Assembly (NCBI GenBank): GCA_009772895.1
Contig: WOUP01000010.1
Coordinates: 1 to 64,000 of the forward strand
Origin: Puniceicoccaceae bacterium 5H
GTDB taxonomy: Bacteria; Verrucomicrobiota; Verrucomicrobiia; Opitutales; Oceanipulchritudinaceae
Direction of reading: 5' to 3'
Length of the DNA stretch: 64,000 bases
How positions within the stretch are numbered: position 1 is the first letter of the stretch; each line of letters opens with the position of its first letter. Made by a program: the position numbers and the translations under genes. Under the pieces are notes generated by a model that saw only the letters and a list, made by a program, of their open reading frames with translations, did not search any database and was not told where the DNA came from. Of the stretch, positions 6,954 through 16,591 are shown piece by piece.

Positions 6954-9149
6954 GTGCAACAGAACTTCCACTCCCACCATGCTCCTTTTGGGGCGTTTGC
7001 TTCCTTCACCATTGGCATGCTCGACCGTCCGGGTGGCTTCGCCCAATCCGCGAGCGGCCCGCACCAAGCCCGTCAAAACGTCTATGTCGGCTACCAGAAA
7101 GCAGGCGGGCAGTCCGAGGAACAAGCACAGTGGCACTTGCTTCCCTTTCTGACCCCGCCGGAAAAGGCGGAAACCGCGTATCTGGGGGAAAATGCACCGC
7201 CGGTGCCAGAACCCGGTGAAGAGCCTTGGCGCGCCCTCCAGCCGGAGCAGTTTGAACGCACTCTGGGCGCCGCCAGCGATACCTGGCGGGCGGACGAAAA
7301 TCGCTTCGGCTTCTCCCTGCTCTCCCCGTGCGACCGCGTGCCGGATCCGCGCACGCTGGAGCACGAGCAGGCCCGCCGGCTGCTCGCGCCAGTGGTTACG
7401 GGCTGGATCGAATACGACAACCGGGACGGCAGCGAGCCGGTGCAGCTGATGTTTGGCCTCGGCAACCCCGATCGCTCCATGTGCCCGCTGGAAGACAACG
7501 GCTCCAGCCTCGCCGGCTTTACGGCCGGGCCCGCCTACGGCTACGCTACGTCTCCCGAATCCGGTGCCGTAATGCGGCAGGGCTTCGACGTTTTCGCCCC
7601 GAAGTTCCAGGACCAGCGCGGCCTGCACGTGATCGGCGGCGAAACGGCCCTCGTCTTTACCGTGCCCGCCGGAGAAAAGAAGCGCTTCCCGCTCGCGCTC
7701 GGCTTCTACGTCCAGGGCACCGTCTCCACCGGCATTCGCGCCGCCTACGCCTATACGCGCTGGTTCTCCGACCTCGAAGACGTGCTGGCACACGGTCTGG
7801 AGCATTTCGCGCATTACGAGCAGCTCGCGCAAGTGCGTGACAGGGAGCTGGAAACCAGCGGTCTGGACGAAGATCAACGCTTCCTGCTCGCCCAGTCCAT
7901 CCACAGCTATCAGGGCAACACCGAGCTGCTCTGGAACGATGATGGCCCGCTCTGGATCGTAAACGAGGGCGAGTACCGCATGATCAACACCTTCGATCTC
8001 ACGGTCGACCATCTCTTCTATGAGCTGGACTGGCATCCGTGGGCCGTGCGCGACACCCTCGACCTCTTCGTCAAGCGCTACTCCTATACGGACCGCTTGA
8101 TGGATGCCGACGGCACGCGTCTGCCGGGCGGCATCTCCTTCACCCACGACATGGGCGTGATGGACCACTTTACGCCTCAGGGCTATTCGAGCTATGAGTG
8201 CGACCACCTGACAGGCTGCTTTAGCCACATGACAATGGAGCAGCTCCTGAACTGGGTGCTCACGGCCGTCACGTATGCCGAGAAGGCCAACGATCTCGAT
8301 TGGCTGCAACGCAATCAGGAAACGCTGCTGGCCTGCGCCGAAAGCATGCACCTGCGCGACCACCAGGACCCGGCCCAGCGCAACGGCATCCTGAAGTTCG
8401 ATTCCGAGCGTTGCGGCGACGGCGGAGCCGAGATTACGACTTACGACAGCCTGGACGTCAGCCTCGGGCAAGCCCGCAACAACCTGTATCTGGCGGTCAA
8501 GACGCTCGGTGCCTGGATCTTGCTGGAGCAGGCCTTCAACCGCCTGAATCTGACGGAGCAGGCCGCCGACGCCCGTGATACCGCCGACTTGCTGGCGCAA
8601 TCGGTGGCCGCGCAGTTCGAGCCGGATACGGGCTTCTTCCCGGCGGTGTTTGAAAAGGGTAACCGCTCGCGCATTCTGCCGGCCGTCGAAGGCTTTGTCT
8701 ATCCGCTCTACCTCGGTCTGGAGGAAGCGACGGACAAGGGAGGCCGTTTCAGCGAACTCCTGAGCCTGTTGTCGCAGCATATTTCCCAAGCCCTGCAGCC
8801 GGGCGTCTGCCTCGATGCGAAGACCAATGGCTGGAAGATCAGCAGTACGAGCAATAACACCTGGTTCAGCAAGATCGCGCTCTCGCAACACGTCATCCGG
8901 CGGTTGTTCCCGGAGGCCATGAACGCAGCGGCCAAGGGTGGCGACCGCGTGCACGCCGACTGGCAGCGTCTGCCGGGCTGCGGCAGCAATGCGATGTGCG
9001 ACCAGATTATCAGCACCACGGGCGTCACGTGCGGCAGTCGCTACTATCCGCGCGGCGTCACCGCCTGGCTCTGGCTGAGCGAAACCGACGCTCCTCTTTC
9101 CAACGGTGTGAGTCCATCAGCCTCGCTGGCGGCCAGCAACCACGGCTAA
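6954..9149 (+). CDS. Glycoside hydrolase family 52 beta-xylosidase
   Basis: The product is 731 residues from a GTG start. It follows the GH52 pattern from end to end: N-terminal FHSHHAPFGAFASFTIG, central WIVNEGEYRMINTFDLTVD, GISFTHDMGV, ITTYDSLDVSLGQARNN and C-terminal SRYYPRGVTAWLWL. Compared with Geobacillus XynB2 (nucleophile E335, acid D495), the matching residues here are E338 and D498. GH52 enzymes release xylose from xylo-oligosaccharides with retention of configuration and are usually cytoplasmic; no signal peptide is seen. A GPH symporter and a secreted GH2 enzyme follow on the same strand, which suggests a xylan- or xyloside-use operon. No Shine-Dalgarno is obvious. Confidence 0.92.
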   Translation: MQQNFHSHHAPFGAFASFTIGMLDRPGGFAQSASGPHQARQNVYVGYQKAGGQSEEQAQWHLLPFLTPPEKAETAYLGENAPPVPEPGEEPWRALQPEQFERTLGAASDTWRADENRFGFSLLSPCDRVPDPRTLEHEQARRLLAPVVTGWIEYDNRDGSEPVQLMFGLGNPDRSMCPLEDNGSSLAGFTAGPAYGYATSPESGAVMRQGFDVFAPKFQDQRGLHVIGGETALVFTVPAGEKKRFPLALGFYVQGTVSTGIRAAYAYTRWFSDLEDVLAHGLEHFAHYEQLAQVRDRELETSGLDEDQRFLLAQSIHSYQGNTELLWNDDGPLWIVNEGEYRMINTFDLTVDHLFYELDWHPWAVRDTLDLFVKRYSYTDRLMDADGTRLPGGISFTHDMGVMDHFTPQGYSSYECDHLTGCFSHMTMEQLLNWVLTAVTYAEKANDLDWLQRNQETLLACAESMHLRDHQDPAQRNGILKFDSERCGDGGAEITTYDSLDVSLGQARNNLYLAVKTLGAWILLEQAFNRLNLTEQAADARDTADLLAQSVAAQFEPDTGFFPAVFEKGNRSRILPAVEGFVYPLYLGLEEATDKGGRFSELLSLLSQHISQALQPGVCLDAKTNGWKISSTSNNTWFSKIALSQHVIRRLFPEAMNAAAKGGDRVHADWQRLPGCGSNAMCDQIISTTGVTCGSRYYPRGVTAWLWLSETDAPLSNGVSPSASLAASNHG

Positions 9150-9192
9150 GCTCAATCGAACCGGATTCACCCCTCCTACCCCATTACCCCAC

Positions 9193-10728
9193 GTGAAAGC
9201 TTCTACCTCGACTTCAGTCAAACTATCGTTCCTCGAGAAGGCCGGTTATTCACTGGGAGACGCGAGTGCCAACTTCGTCTTCCAGATGTTTCTCGTCTTT
9301 CCCACCGCGTTTTATGTAGACGTGATGGGATTGAGTGCGGCTTCGATGGGCACGATCCTGCTGCTCGTCCGCTTTAGTGACGCCATTACCGATCCGTTGA
9401 TGGGCTTTATTGCGGACCGCACCAACACCAAGTGGGGCAAGTTCCGCCCCTGGCTGCTCTGGTCGGCCATCCCCTATGCGCTGCTTTTCTGGGCCGCCTT
9501 TACGGTGCCCGGCATGTTGAGCGACAGTGGAAGGTTCTGGTATGCGTTCGCGACGTATGCGCTGCTGATGGTCGCCTATACCGTCAGCAATGTGCCCTAC
9601 TCATCGCTCAACGGGGTCATGACCAGTGACGGGATCGAGCGAACGAGTATCTCCTCCTACCGGTTTTTCGCGGCTATGTGCGCGGCCTTTATCGTGCAGG
9701 GCTTCACCCTGCCTTTGGTCAGTAAATTCGGACGAGGCGACGACATCAAAGGTTGGTCGGCCACGATCGCGATCTTTGCCGTGATCTCGGTCGTGTTCTT
9801 CGTCATCACCTTCTTCAGCGTCAAAGAACGAGTGCAGCCGCCGAAGCACCAGAAGCCCGACCTGCGCCAGGACTTTCTCGACATCCTCCACAACCGCCCC
9901 TGGATCGCGATGTTCGGCATGACGCTCTTCGTCTTCACGACGCTGGCGCTGCGGGGCAATGTGAGCTACGTGCACATGAACTACTATGTGGATCCGGAGG
10001 CGCTGCGGTCGTTCATCGAAGGCCTGGGGCTCTATGCCGCGCCGGACGCATTGCAACACCCGGGCATCGGCTTCCGCGCACTCGATACGTTTGGCCTCAT
10101 CCTCAAGCCCGGAGACAGCCCGACCGCGATCGGCTTCAGCCTCTTCAACATGGTCGGCAGCCTCGTGAACATCATCGGTGTGCTGCTGGCGAAGCCCCTG
10201 GCCAAGCTCTTCGGCAAGAAGATGGTCTTCACCGTCGGTCTCGCTGGCGCTGCCTTCTTCCAGTGCATGGTCTTTTTTGCCGGCTCCACGGATGTGGGTC
10301 AGCTCTTCCTGCTCAACTTCCTCACCAGCCTCTGCTACGGCCCGACCATCCCCCTGCTGTGGGCGATGATCGCCGATACGGCCGACTGGAGCGAATGGAA
10401 GCGTGGCCGCCGCTCGACCGGGTTCGTCTTTGCCGGCATGGTATTCGCGCTCAAGGCGGGTCTCGGCGTAGGCGGCGCGCTCGCGGGCTGGCTGCTCGCC
10501 TTCTACGGCTACACGCCGGAGACCGCTCACGAGCCGGCCGTGCAATACGGCATCCGCATGCTCGTTGGTTTCTATTCGGGCGGCTGCTTCGGCATGGGCG
10601 TGCTCTTCATGCTATTCTACCCCATCACCAAGAAGCGCGAGCTACAAATGTCCGCCGAACTCGAAGAGCGACGCCTCAACGATCCTGAATACGACACGCC
10701 GGAACTCGGGGACGCCGCGGCCACCTGA
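9193..10728 (+). CDS. GPH-family sugar:cation symporter
   Basis: The product is 511 residues with about 12 hydrophobic segments. The N-terminus (LEKAGYSLGDASANFVFQMF) and the DPLMGFIADRTNTKWGKFRPW segment between helices 2 and 3 are diagnostic of the glycoside-pentoside-hexuronide:cation symporter family (MelB, XylP, GusB). WAMIADTADWSEWKRGRRSTG is the corresponding loop in the second half. It starts at a GTG 43 bp after the GH52 gene and so is probably co-transcribed. By context the substrate is a xylo-oligosaccharide or related glycoside. Confidence 0.9.
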   Translation: MKASTSTSVKLSFLEKAGYSLGDASANFVFQMFLVFPTAFYVDVMGLSAASMGTILLLVRFSDAITDPLMGFIADRTNTKWGKFRPWLLWSAIPYALLFWAAFTVPGMLSDSGRFWYAFATYALLMVAYTVSNVPYSSLNGVMTSDGIERTSISSYRFFAAMCAAFIVQGFTLPLVSKFGRGDDIKGWSATIAIFAVISVVFFVITFFSVKERVQPPKHQKPDLRQDFLDILHNRPWIAMFGMTLFVFTTLALRGNVSYVHMNYYVDPEALRSFIEGLGLYAAPDALQHPGIGFRALDTFGLILKPGDSPTAIGFSLFNMVGSLVNIIGVLLAKPLAKLFGKKMVFTVGLAGAAFFQCMVFFAGSTDVGQLFLLNFLTSLCYGPTIPLLWAMIADTADWSEWKRGRRSTGFVFAGMVFALKAGLGVGGALAGWLLAFYGYTPETAHEPAVQYGIRMLVGFYSGGCFGMGVLFMLFYPITKKRELQMSAELEERRLNDPEYDTPELGDAAAT

Positions 10729-10762
10729 TTCTCCACCACTCACGACGACCCCGCCCCTCCTC

Positions 10763-13513
10763 ATGCTTGCTACCCTCCGCCGCCTCACCCTCGCCTCCGC
10801 GATCTTGATCGCGGGGGTGGCGACCACCGCCACCGTCACGGCTCAATCCTCCCAACCCGAGCCGGGGCGGGAAGTCGTCTCGATCAACGACAACTGGAAA
10901 TTCATCAAGGGGGACCCGCCGGGGTATGCAGGTGAGCTGCGTTACGATGTGAGGCCCGAGATCGAGGACACCAACGACGACCGGCCGGCGGATGCCAAGC
11001 CGGAGGAAGCGGAGGCGATTTCGGCCGAGGGCCAGCAGGTGCTCAAGCCCTGGATCCTGCCCAGTGGCAACGATTTCATCAGCGACCCAGCCCAGCGGCA
11101 TGCGCGGCCGGAGGGCAACCCGGGCGGAGACGCGCCTTATGTGCAGGTCGACTTCGACGACAGCGACTGGCGCGAACTCGACCTGCCGCACGATTGGGCG
11201 ATCGAAGGCCCCTTCCTCGAGGAAGGCAATCACGGCGGCATGGGGCGCCTGCCGAGCTGGGGCGTAGCCTGGTATCGCAAGCAACTCGACATTCCAGCCA
11301 GCGACCGGGGCAAGTCCATCTTTCTGGATGTCGACGGGGCCATGTCCTATGCCGCGGTCTGGCTCAACGGCCAGCTGGTAGGCGGCTGGCCTTTTGGCTA
11401 CGCCTCCTGGCGGCTCGACCTGACGCCTTACGTCAACTTCGGCGGTGAGAATCAATTGGCGATCCGCCTCGACAATCCGCCGGCCTCATCGCGCTGGTAT
11501 CCCGGCGCGGGCATCTACCGCAATGTGTGGCTGACGAAGACCCATCCCATTCATGTGGGCCATTGGGGAACTTACGTCACCACCCCGCAGGTGGCGCCGT
11601 CCGCCGCCGCCGTGGCGATGGAGGTCAAGATCGACAACGACGCCGCACAAGCCGCAGAGGTCGAAGTCGAAACCAGGCTTTACGAACTGAGCCCCAACGG
11701 CCAGCGCGGCTCGGAGGCCGTAGCGTCCATCGAACCGGAGCGCGTTCACCTGCCCGCCCATGGCAGCACGACGATCCGCGGCGCCACGACGGTGCTGCAG
11801 CCCAAGCTCTGGGGTCCACCGCCGACGCAACAGCCCCACCGCTACGTGGCCGTGACCACCATTCGGCGCGACGGGACCGAGCTCGACCGCTACGAAACGC
11901 GTTTCGGCATTCGCGAGCTGCGTTTCGACGCCGACCAGGGCCTCTACGTCAACGGCGAGCCCATCCAGATCAAGGGCGTCAACAACCACCACGACCTGGG
12001 GTCGCTCGGTGCCGCCTTCAACGTCCGGGCCGCTGAGCGCCAGCTCGAGATGCTGCGCGAGATGGGCTGCAATGCGATCCGTATGAGCCACAACCCGCCG
12101 GCGCCCGAGCTGTTGGAGTTGACGGACCGCATGGGCTTTCTCGTCATGGACGAATCCTTTGACGTGTGGGAACGCAAGAAGACGCCGCTCGATTTCCACC
12201 TGATCTTTCCCGACTGGCACGAGCCGGACATGCGCGCCCTCGTCCGCCGCGACCGCAACAGCCCATCCGTCATCATCTGGAGCATCGGCAACGAAGTAGG
12301 CGAGCAATATACAGCGGAAGACGGGGCGGCCGTAGCCCGCGACCTCGCCGCGATCGTGTATGAAGAAGACCCGACCCGCCCGGTGACCAGCGCGATGAAT
12401 TTTGCCAAGCCCGACATGGCCCTGCCCCAGGTGCTGGACCTGATCAGCCTGAATTACCAGGGCGAGGGCATCCGCGACACGCCGGAGTTTGAAGGCACCG
12501 AGCGCATTCGGACCAAGCCGCAGTATGACGCCTTTCACGAAACCTTCCCGGGTAAAGTCATCCTGAGCAGCGAGACGGCCAGTGCGTTCAGCAGTCGTGG
12601 CGTCTATCTCTTCCCGGTGAGTCCCGACGTCAGTGCGCCCGTGCGCGACGGGCGCGGCGGCGATTCCTCCATCCACCAGGTGACGGCCTATGAGCTGCAC
12701 GCGGTCGACTTCGGCTCCTCCGCCGACAAGGTCTTTGCGTCGATCGACCGCCATCCGTTCGTGGCCGGGCAATTTGTCTGGACCGGCTGGGATCATTTGG
12801 GCGAACCGACCCCCTACTATTCTTCACGCAGCTCGTACGCCGGCATCATCGACCTCGCGGGCTTCAAGAAGGACCGCTTTTACCTCTACCAGTCGCACTG
12901 GCGCCCCGACTACCCGATGGCGCACATCCTGCCGCACTGGACATGGCCGGAGCGCGTGGGCGAAGTCACGCCGGTGCACGTTTTCACCTCGGGCGACGCA
13001 GCCGAGCTGTTTCTCAATGGCCGCTCGCTGGGCCGCAAAGCCAAGGAACCCTATCAATATCGCCTGCGATGGGACGACGTGAAATACGAGCCCGGCACCC
13101 TGAAAGTCGTCGCCTACCAGGACGGCAAACCGTGGGCAACGGACACCGTGACGACCGCCGGCAAGCCCACCTCGTTGGACGTGACGCCTGACCGCGCCAC
13201 GATTCAGGCCGACGGCAACGACCTGGCCTTCATCACGGTCAAAATCGTGGATGCGGACGGCGTGGTCGCGCCACGGGCGGATAACCGCATCGCGTTCTCC
13301 CTCTCCGGCCCCGGCGAGATCGTCTCGACCGACAACGGCGACCCCACGAGCTTCGAGTCGTTCCAGTCGCACGAGCGCAAGGCGTTCAGTGGCTACTGCC
13401 TGGTCATCGTGCGCGGCAAGCCCGGTCAACCGGGCGAGCTGACGGTGACCGCCACCAGCGAAGGACTCGAGGCCGGCAAGACGAGCGTCCAGACCGTCGC
13501 CGCCCGCCGGTAG
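10763..13513 (+). CDS. Secreted glycoside hydrolase family 2 (beta-galactosidase-like)
   Basis: The product is 916 residues with a signal peptide (residues 1-27, ending TVTAQS). The order is a jelly-roll sugar-binding domain (DLPHDWAIEGPF), an Ig-like domain, a TIM barrel and a C-terminal DUF4982/Ig-like part (AAELFLNGRSLGRKAKEPY). The acid/base is E511 in WSIGNEVGEQ and the nucleophile E604 in ILSSETASAF, both standard for GH2. The segment IRMSHNPPAPELLELTDRMG is also typical. It begins 34 bp after the symporter gene. An earlier in-frame start would overlap the symporter and lack the signal peptide. Exact specificity (galactoside, arabinoside or other) cannot be read. Confidence 0.9.
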   Translation: MLATLRRLTLASAILIAGVATTATVTAQSSQPEPGREVVSINDNWKFIKGDPPGYAGELRYDVRPEIEDTNDDRPADAKPEEAEAISAEGQQVLKPWILPSGNDFISDPAQRHARPEGNPGGDAPYVQVDFDDSDWRELDLPHDWAIEGPFLEEGNHGGMGRLPSWGVAWYRKQLDIPASDRGKSIFLDVDGAMSYAAVWLNGQLVGGWPFGYASWRLDLTPYVNFGGENQLAIRLDNPPASSRWYPGAGIYRNVWLTKTHPIHVGHWGTYVTTPQVAPSAAAVAMEVKIDNDAAQAAEVEVETRLYELSPNGQRGSEAVASIEPERVHLPAHGSTTIRGATTVLQPKLWGPPPTQQPHRYVAVTTIRRDGTELDRYETRFGIRELRFDADQGLYVNGEPIQIKGVNNHHDLGSLGAAFNVRAAERQLEMLREMGCNAIRMSHNPPAPELLELTDRMGFLVMDESFDVWERKKTPLDFHLIFPDWHEPDMRALVRRDRNSPSVIIWSIGNEVGEQYTAEDGAAVARDLAAIVYEEDPTRPVTSAMNFAKPDMALPQVLDLISLNYQGEGIRDTPEFEGTERIRTKPQYDAFHETFPGKVILSSETASAFSSRGVYLFPVSPDVSAPVRDGRGGDSSIHQVTAYELHAVDFGSSADKVFASIDRHPFVAGQFVWTGWDHLGEPTPYYSSRSSYAGIIDLAGFKKDRFYLYQSHWRPDYPMAHILPHWTWPERVGEVTPVHVFTSGDAAELFLNGRSLGRKAKEPYQYRLRWDDVKYEPGTLKVVAYQDGKPWATDTVTTAGKPTSLDVTPDRATIQADGNDLAFITVKIVDADGVVAPRADNRIAFSLSGPGEIVSTDNGDPTSFESFQSHERKAFSGYCLVIVRGKPGQPGELTVTATSEGLEAGKTSVQTVAARR

Positions 13514-13531
13514 CGAACCCCCAAAGAGCCG

Positions 13532-15799
13532 CTAGAACTGCACGTTGAGGGCGGCGTAGCCGTTGATGCCCGGGCGCACGGCCAATTCCGGGTTTTCGTT
13601 GAACTCGTGGTCGACGCTGTCGGCGTTCGGCCAAGTCCAATAGCGCCGGTTCGTCAGGTTGCGCAGGCCGAAGTCCAGGGATACGTCGGCGTTGATCTGC
13701 CAGTAGGCGGCCAGATCGAGCACGTAGGAACTCGGCGGAATGTAGAGGCCTGACGCCAGGTAGTTGTCCGAAGGATCGCTCTTGCGCGCACGGTAGGTGC
13801 CCGTCAGCCGGGCGCCCCAGGTACCCGAAGGCGCGTCATAGGCCAGATAGCCGATCACGGTATGCGGGTCGACGCTGTCGACGCCGCCGCCACTGCTCTT
13901 GTTTTCGCCTTCGGAGAGGTTGATCTTCAGGCCCGTGGTGTAGCCTTCCATGCGGTCGGACAGTCCCGCCAAACGGTAGTCCACGCTGAAGTCCAGGCCG
14001 TAGATTTCCACCTCGCCGGCGTTCTGCTGCTGCATCACCCAGTCTTCGCCCATGTCGAAGCTGCGGGTGACGATGAAGCCGTCGTAGAACGTATAGAACA
14101 CGCTCGTATCCAGCGTGACATACTCGCCGTCATATTTGAGGCCGAGGTCGAAGGAGTCGCTCGTTTCTTCTTCCAGGTTGGGATTGGGGATCTGCTGAAA
14201 ATCACCGAGATGGTCGAAATAGCCGACGTAGTCCTCCAGGCTCGGGTTGCGAATACCACGCGCGTAACGCGTCCAGAGGATCGTATCGGGTGTCAGCTCA
14301 TACTGGATGGCCAGGCTCGGCGAAATCGCCAGATTGTCGTAGTCGGAAGCCGGGCTGAGCTCGAGGCCGTCCATCCCGCCCTGATAGTCCAGAAACGTCG
14401 GGTCGTGGCTCGGTTCGATGGCGTAAAACCCCACCCGCACGCCGCCCTGAAAGAGCCAGCGTCCCTGCTCCACGACATCCTGCAAGTAGGCGTCGGCACG
14501 AATCAGGTCCGACGGATCGAAGGCCGGGCGGCGTTCCTCTTGGTAAACGGGCTTGCGATCGACGCGCAAGAAGGTGTTTTCCGCATTCTCCAGCGAGGCC
14601 TCGACTCCGCCGACCCAGGTGTGCTCAAGGCCCCACCAGAAGGCCTCCTTCGTCAGCTGCAAGTCACCGCCATAGATCTCGTGCTCAAAGCCGATGTCGT
14701 CATCCCGGTCGCGGGTGGTCGGCGTTTCTTCGCCGCTGGGGTTGGCCTGACTGAGCGTGAAGCTGCTGGTCTCAGAAGTCTGGTAATAGACCTTGGACTC
14801 GAGCACTTGCCACCAGGCATCGACCGGCAGCTGGCGATAATCGAGACTGAAGCGGGTGCGGGTGTCCTCCGCTTCGTTGTGAACGTGATACACGGCTGGC
14901 GACGTGAAGGTGTGCTCCGCGCTGTTGACCTCCGTGTCCGTATCGCGCGTGAAGTGCTCGCCGGTAAACGTGAGCTGGTGGACGTCGCTGGGCGAATAGC
15001 CGATCTTGCCGAGGAAGTGGTTGCTCCAGGTGTCGACCGGATTGGCGTCCACCGCGCCGCGATCGTTCTTTTGCTCCTCGCCGGTGCGGTAGGAGTTGAC
15101 CACGGTGAGGTACCAAGGCTCGCTGCGCCAACCGAAATTCGCCACCTCGTTCAGGCTACGATCCACCTCCTGGACCAGCAGGCGGTTGCGATAGATCCAC
15201 GGTTTATCCGAGTCGATCAGATCATCCTGCAGTGAGCGGGTTTCAAAGGATACGACACCGCCCATGGCATCGCTACCGTGCAACGTCGAGCCGGAGCCCT
15301 TCAGAATCTCCACCCGCTCGAAGACGGCCGGATCGAAGTAGTCTCGCCCGTTGCCGCCGCTCATGCTGAACTCTGGAGGCAGTCGGATACCGTCGATCGT
15401 CAGCAGCACGCGATTGCCCTGCACTCCGCGCACGCGATAATTGGTATAACCGCCGCCGCGATAGGGCACAAAAGAGTCCATGCCGGTAAACTCGAAGGGC
15501 ATGGAGACGCCAGGCTCGTAGCGGACAACATCCCCCGCATCCGCGCCGCCCTCGTGGTTCCAGTCGTCCATATCGACTGCCACGACGCTCGCCGGCGTCT
15601 TCATGATCGGGCGCTCCGTGCGCGTGGCCGTCACCGTGAGCGTAGGCATGCGCAGGCGCTCAGCCGATGTGTCCACTTCCTGCGTCTGCTCGGTGGCCTC
15701 CGCCGCGTCATCTGTGTCGGACTGTGCATGCAACGGCGTTGCCGCGAGCCATGCCGCCCAGCTCAAGGCGAGCCAACTGCCAGCTTTGCGGTGGTTCAT
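13532..15799 (-). CDS. hmuR: TonB-dependent haem/haemoglobin receptor
   Basis: The product is 755 residues with a signal peptide ending ATPLHAQ. A TonB box-like TLTVTATRTER follows, then a plug domain with the GNRVLLTIDGIRLP and RVEILKGSGSTLHGSDAMGG motifs, then a 22-strand-type barrel. An NPNL box (IPNPNLEEETSDSFDLG) is present, with RGIRNPSLEDY at the place of the FRAP box; both are hallmarks of HmuR/HutA/HemR haem receptors. The final residue is Phe. It is the last gene of the haem operon; its ATG directly follows the stop of the upstream secreted-protein gene. Substrate is inferred from the boxes and neighbours. Confidence 0.88.
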   Translation of the reverse strand: MNHRKAGSWLALSWAAWLAATPLHAQSDTDDAAEATEQTQEVDTSAERLRMPTLTVTATRTERPIMKTPASVVAVDMDDWNHEGGADAGDVVRYEPGVSMPFEFTGMDSFVPYRGGGYTNYRVRGVQGNRVLLTIDGIRLPPEFSMSGGNGRDYFDPAVFERVEILKGSGSTLHGSDAMGGVVSFETRSLQDDLIDSDKPWIYRNRLLVQEVDRSLNEVANFGWRSEPWYLTVVNSYRTGEEQKNDRGAVDANPVDTWSNHFLGKIGYSPSDVHQLTFTGEHFTRDTDTEVNSAEHTFTSPAVYHVHNEAEDTRTRFSLDYRQLPVDAWWQVLESKVYYQTSETSSFTLSQANPSGEETPTTRDRDDDIGFEHEIYGGDLQLTKEAFWWGLEHTWVGGVEASLENAENTFLRVDRKPVYQEERRPAFDPSDLIRADAYLQDVVEQGRWLFQGGVRVGFYAIEPSHDPTFLDYQGGMDGLELSPASDYDNLAISPSLAIQYELTPDTILWTRYARGIRNPSLEDYVGYFDHLGDFQQIPNPNLEEETSDSFDLGLKYDGEYVTLDTSVFYTFYDGFIVTRSFDMGEDWVMQQQNAGEVEIYGLDFSVDYRLAGLSDRMEGYTTGLKINLSEGENKSSGGGVDSVDPHTVIGYLAYDAPSGTWGARLTGTYRARKSDPSDNYLASGLYIPPSSYVLDLAAYWQINADVSLDFGLRNLTNRRYWTWPNADSVDHEFNENPELAVRPGINGYAALNVQF

Positions 15800-16591
15800 C
15801 TACTGCGCCACCACGAGGTAAAAGCGAGCGTCCCCGGTTAGCCCGGTCGGATCGCTCACGGCGTGCACACTGCCATCGCCTTCGACTCCAGCGCCCACGG
15901 CGGTCCAGGTCGTGCGATCACTGGAAGCCATCAACTGATAGGACTGGCCGGCGGTCGTGGTAAAGCGCACGGTCGGCATGCCGTTCTCGATCGTCGTACC
16001 GACCAACTCGGGCGCTATCAGGTCGACGCCCAGAAATTCCGTCGTCGTATCCAAGCGCACCTGATCGAGGCTACTGTGAACAAGCGTATCGAAAACGATT
16101 TCGTAGGAGGTGACGCTGTAACCGCTGAGGTCCCAGGTGTAGGCCACGGCCACATCCACGGTATCTCCGTAGCTGGTCCCAAATTCTTCCCGATAGATTT
16201 CAGCGGAAGTCGTCGGCTCAAGCTCCGTTTCGCCGCCGTTGATCCACAAACTCGTGTCCAGCACGGCCCCCTCCTGCCCCAGCAGGCGGTACTGCAACGA
16301 GATCTGTCCGAGCGGCTCCGGAGAATCCGCGGTGAGCGACACGTCCAGGTTGTTGCCAAAGCCATAGATGTTACCGCTCGAGGCAATCATGGCGCCATCC
16401 GCACGCTGGGTAATCAGGCCCACCGTCCCGGCGACATCGGGCGCGTTGCCCGTACCGTAAGCATAGGAAAAGAGATCCCACTCGGAATATTGGGTGGTGC
16501 CTTCATAGCCGGGATCCTGAAAAATTTCGGATTGGGCGGCCAGCGGACTCGCCAGCAGGGCGAGCGAGGTGAGGGTGTAGAGCGTCTTCAT
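15800..16591 (-). CDS. Secreted protein of the haem-uptake locus, related to the PEP-CTERM protein upstream
   Basis: The product is 263 residues with a signal peptide (residues 1-20, ending SPLAAQ). Residues 25-185 resemble the PEP-CTERM protein encoded at 18567-19280, notably YTWDLSGYSVTSYEIVF here against YQWDLSAYADITDYDIVY there. Each is followed by a conserved His (H172 here) and a similar stretch ending in Phe. The C-terminal 75 residues look like the SYQLMASSDRTTWTAVG ... RFYLV domain common in verrucomicrobial secreted proteins. The start overlaps the tonB stop by 4 bp and the stop abuts the receptor start. The family is unnamed to my knowledge; a haem-binding or haem-protein-binding role is inference from position only. 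Confidence 0.7.
   Translation of the reverse strand: MKTLYTLTSLALLASPLAAQSEIFQDPGYEGTTQYSEWDLFSYAYGTGNAPDVAGTVGLITQRADGAMIASSGNIYGFGNNLDVSLTADSPEPLGQISLQYRLLGQEGAVLDTSLWINGGETELEPTTSAEIYREEFGTSYGDTVDVAVAYTWDLSGYSVTSYEIVFDTLVHSSLDQVRLDTTTEFLGVDLIAPELVGTTIENGMPTVRFTTTAGQSYQLMASSDRTTWTAVGAGVEGDGSVHAVSDPTGLTGDARFYLVVAQ

Noticed and set aside
6942-8954. A 670-residue open frame on the minus strand opposite the GH52 gene
   Set aside because: GH52 motifs on the plus strand are unmistakable; the antisense frame is a by-product of high GC and codon bias.
13862-15235. A 457-residue plus-strand frame opposite the haem receptor
   Set aside because: The receptor on the minus strand has plug and NPNL motifs; the opposite frame has none.
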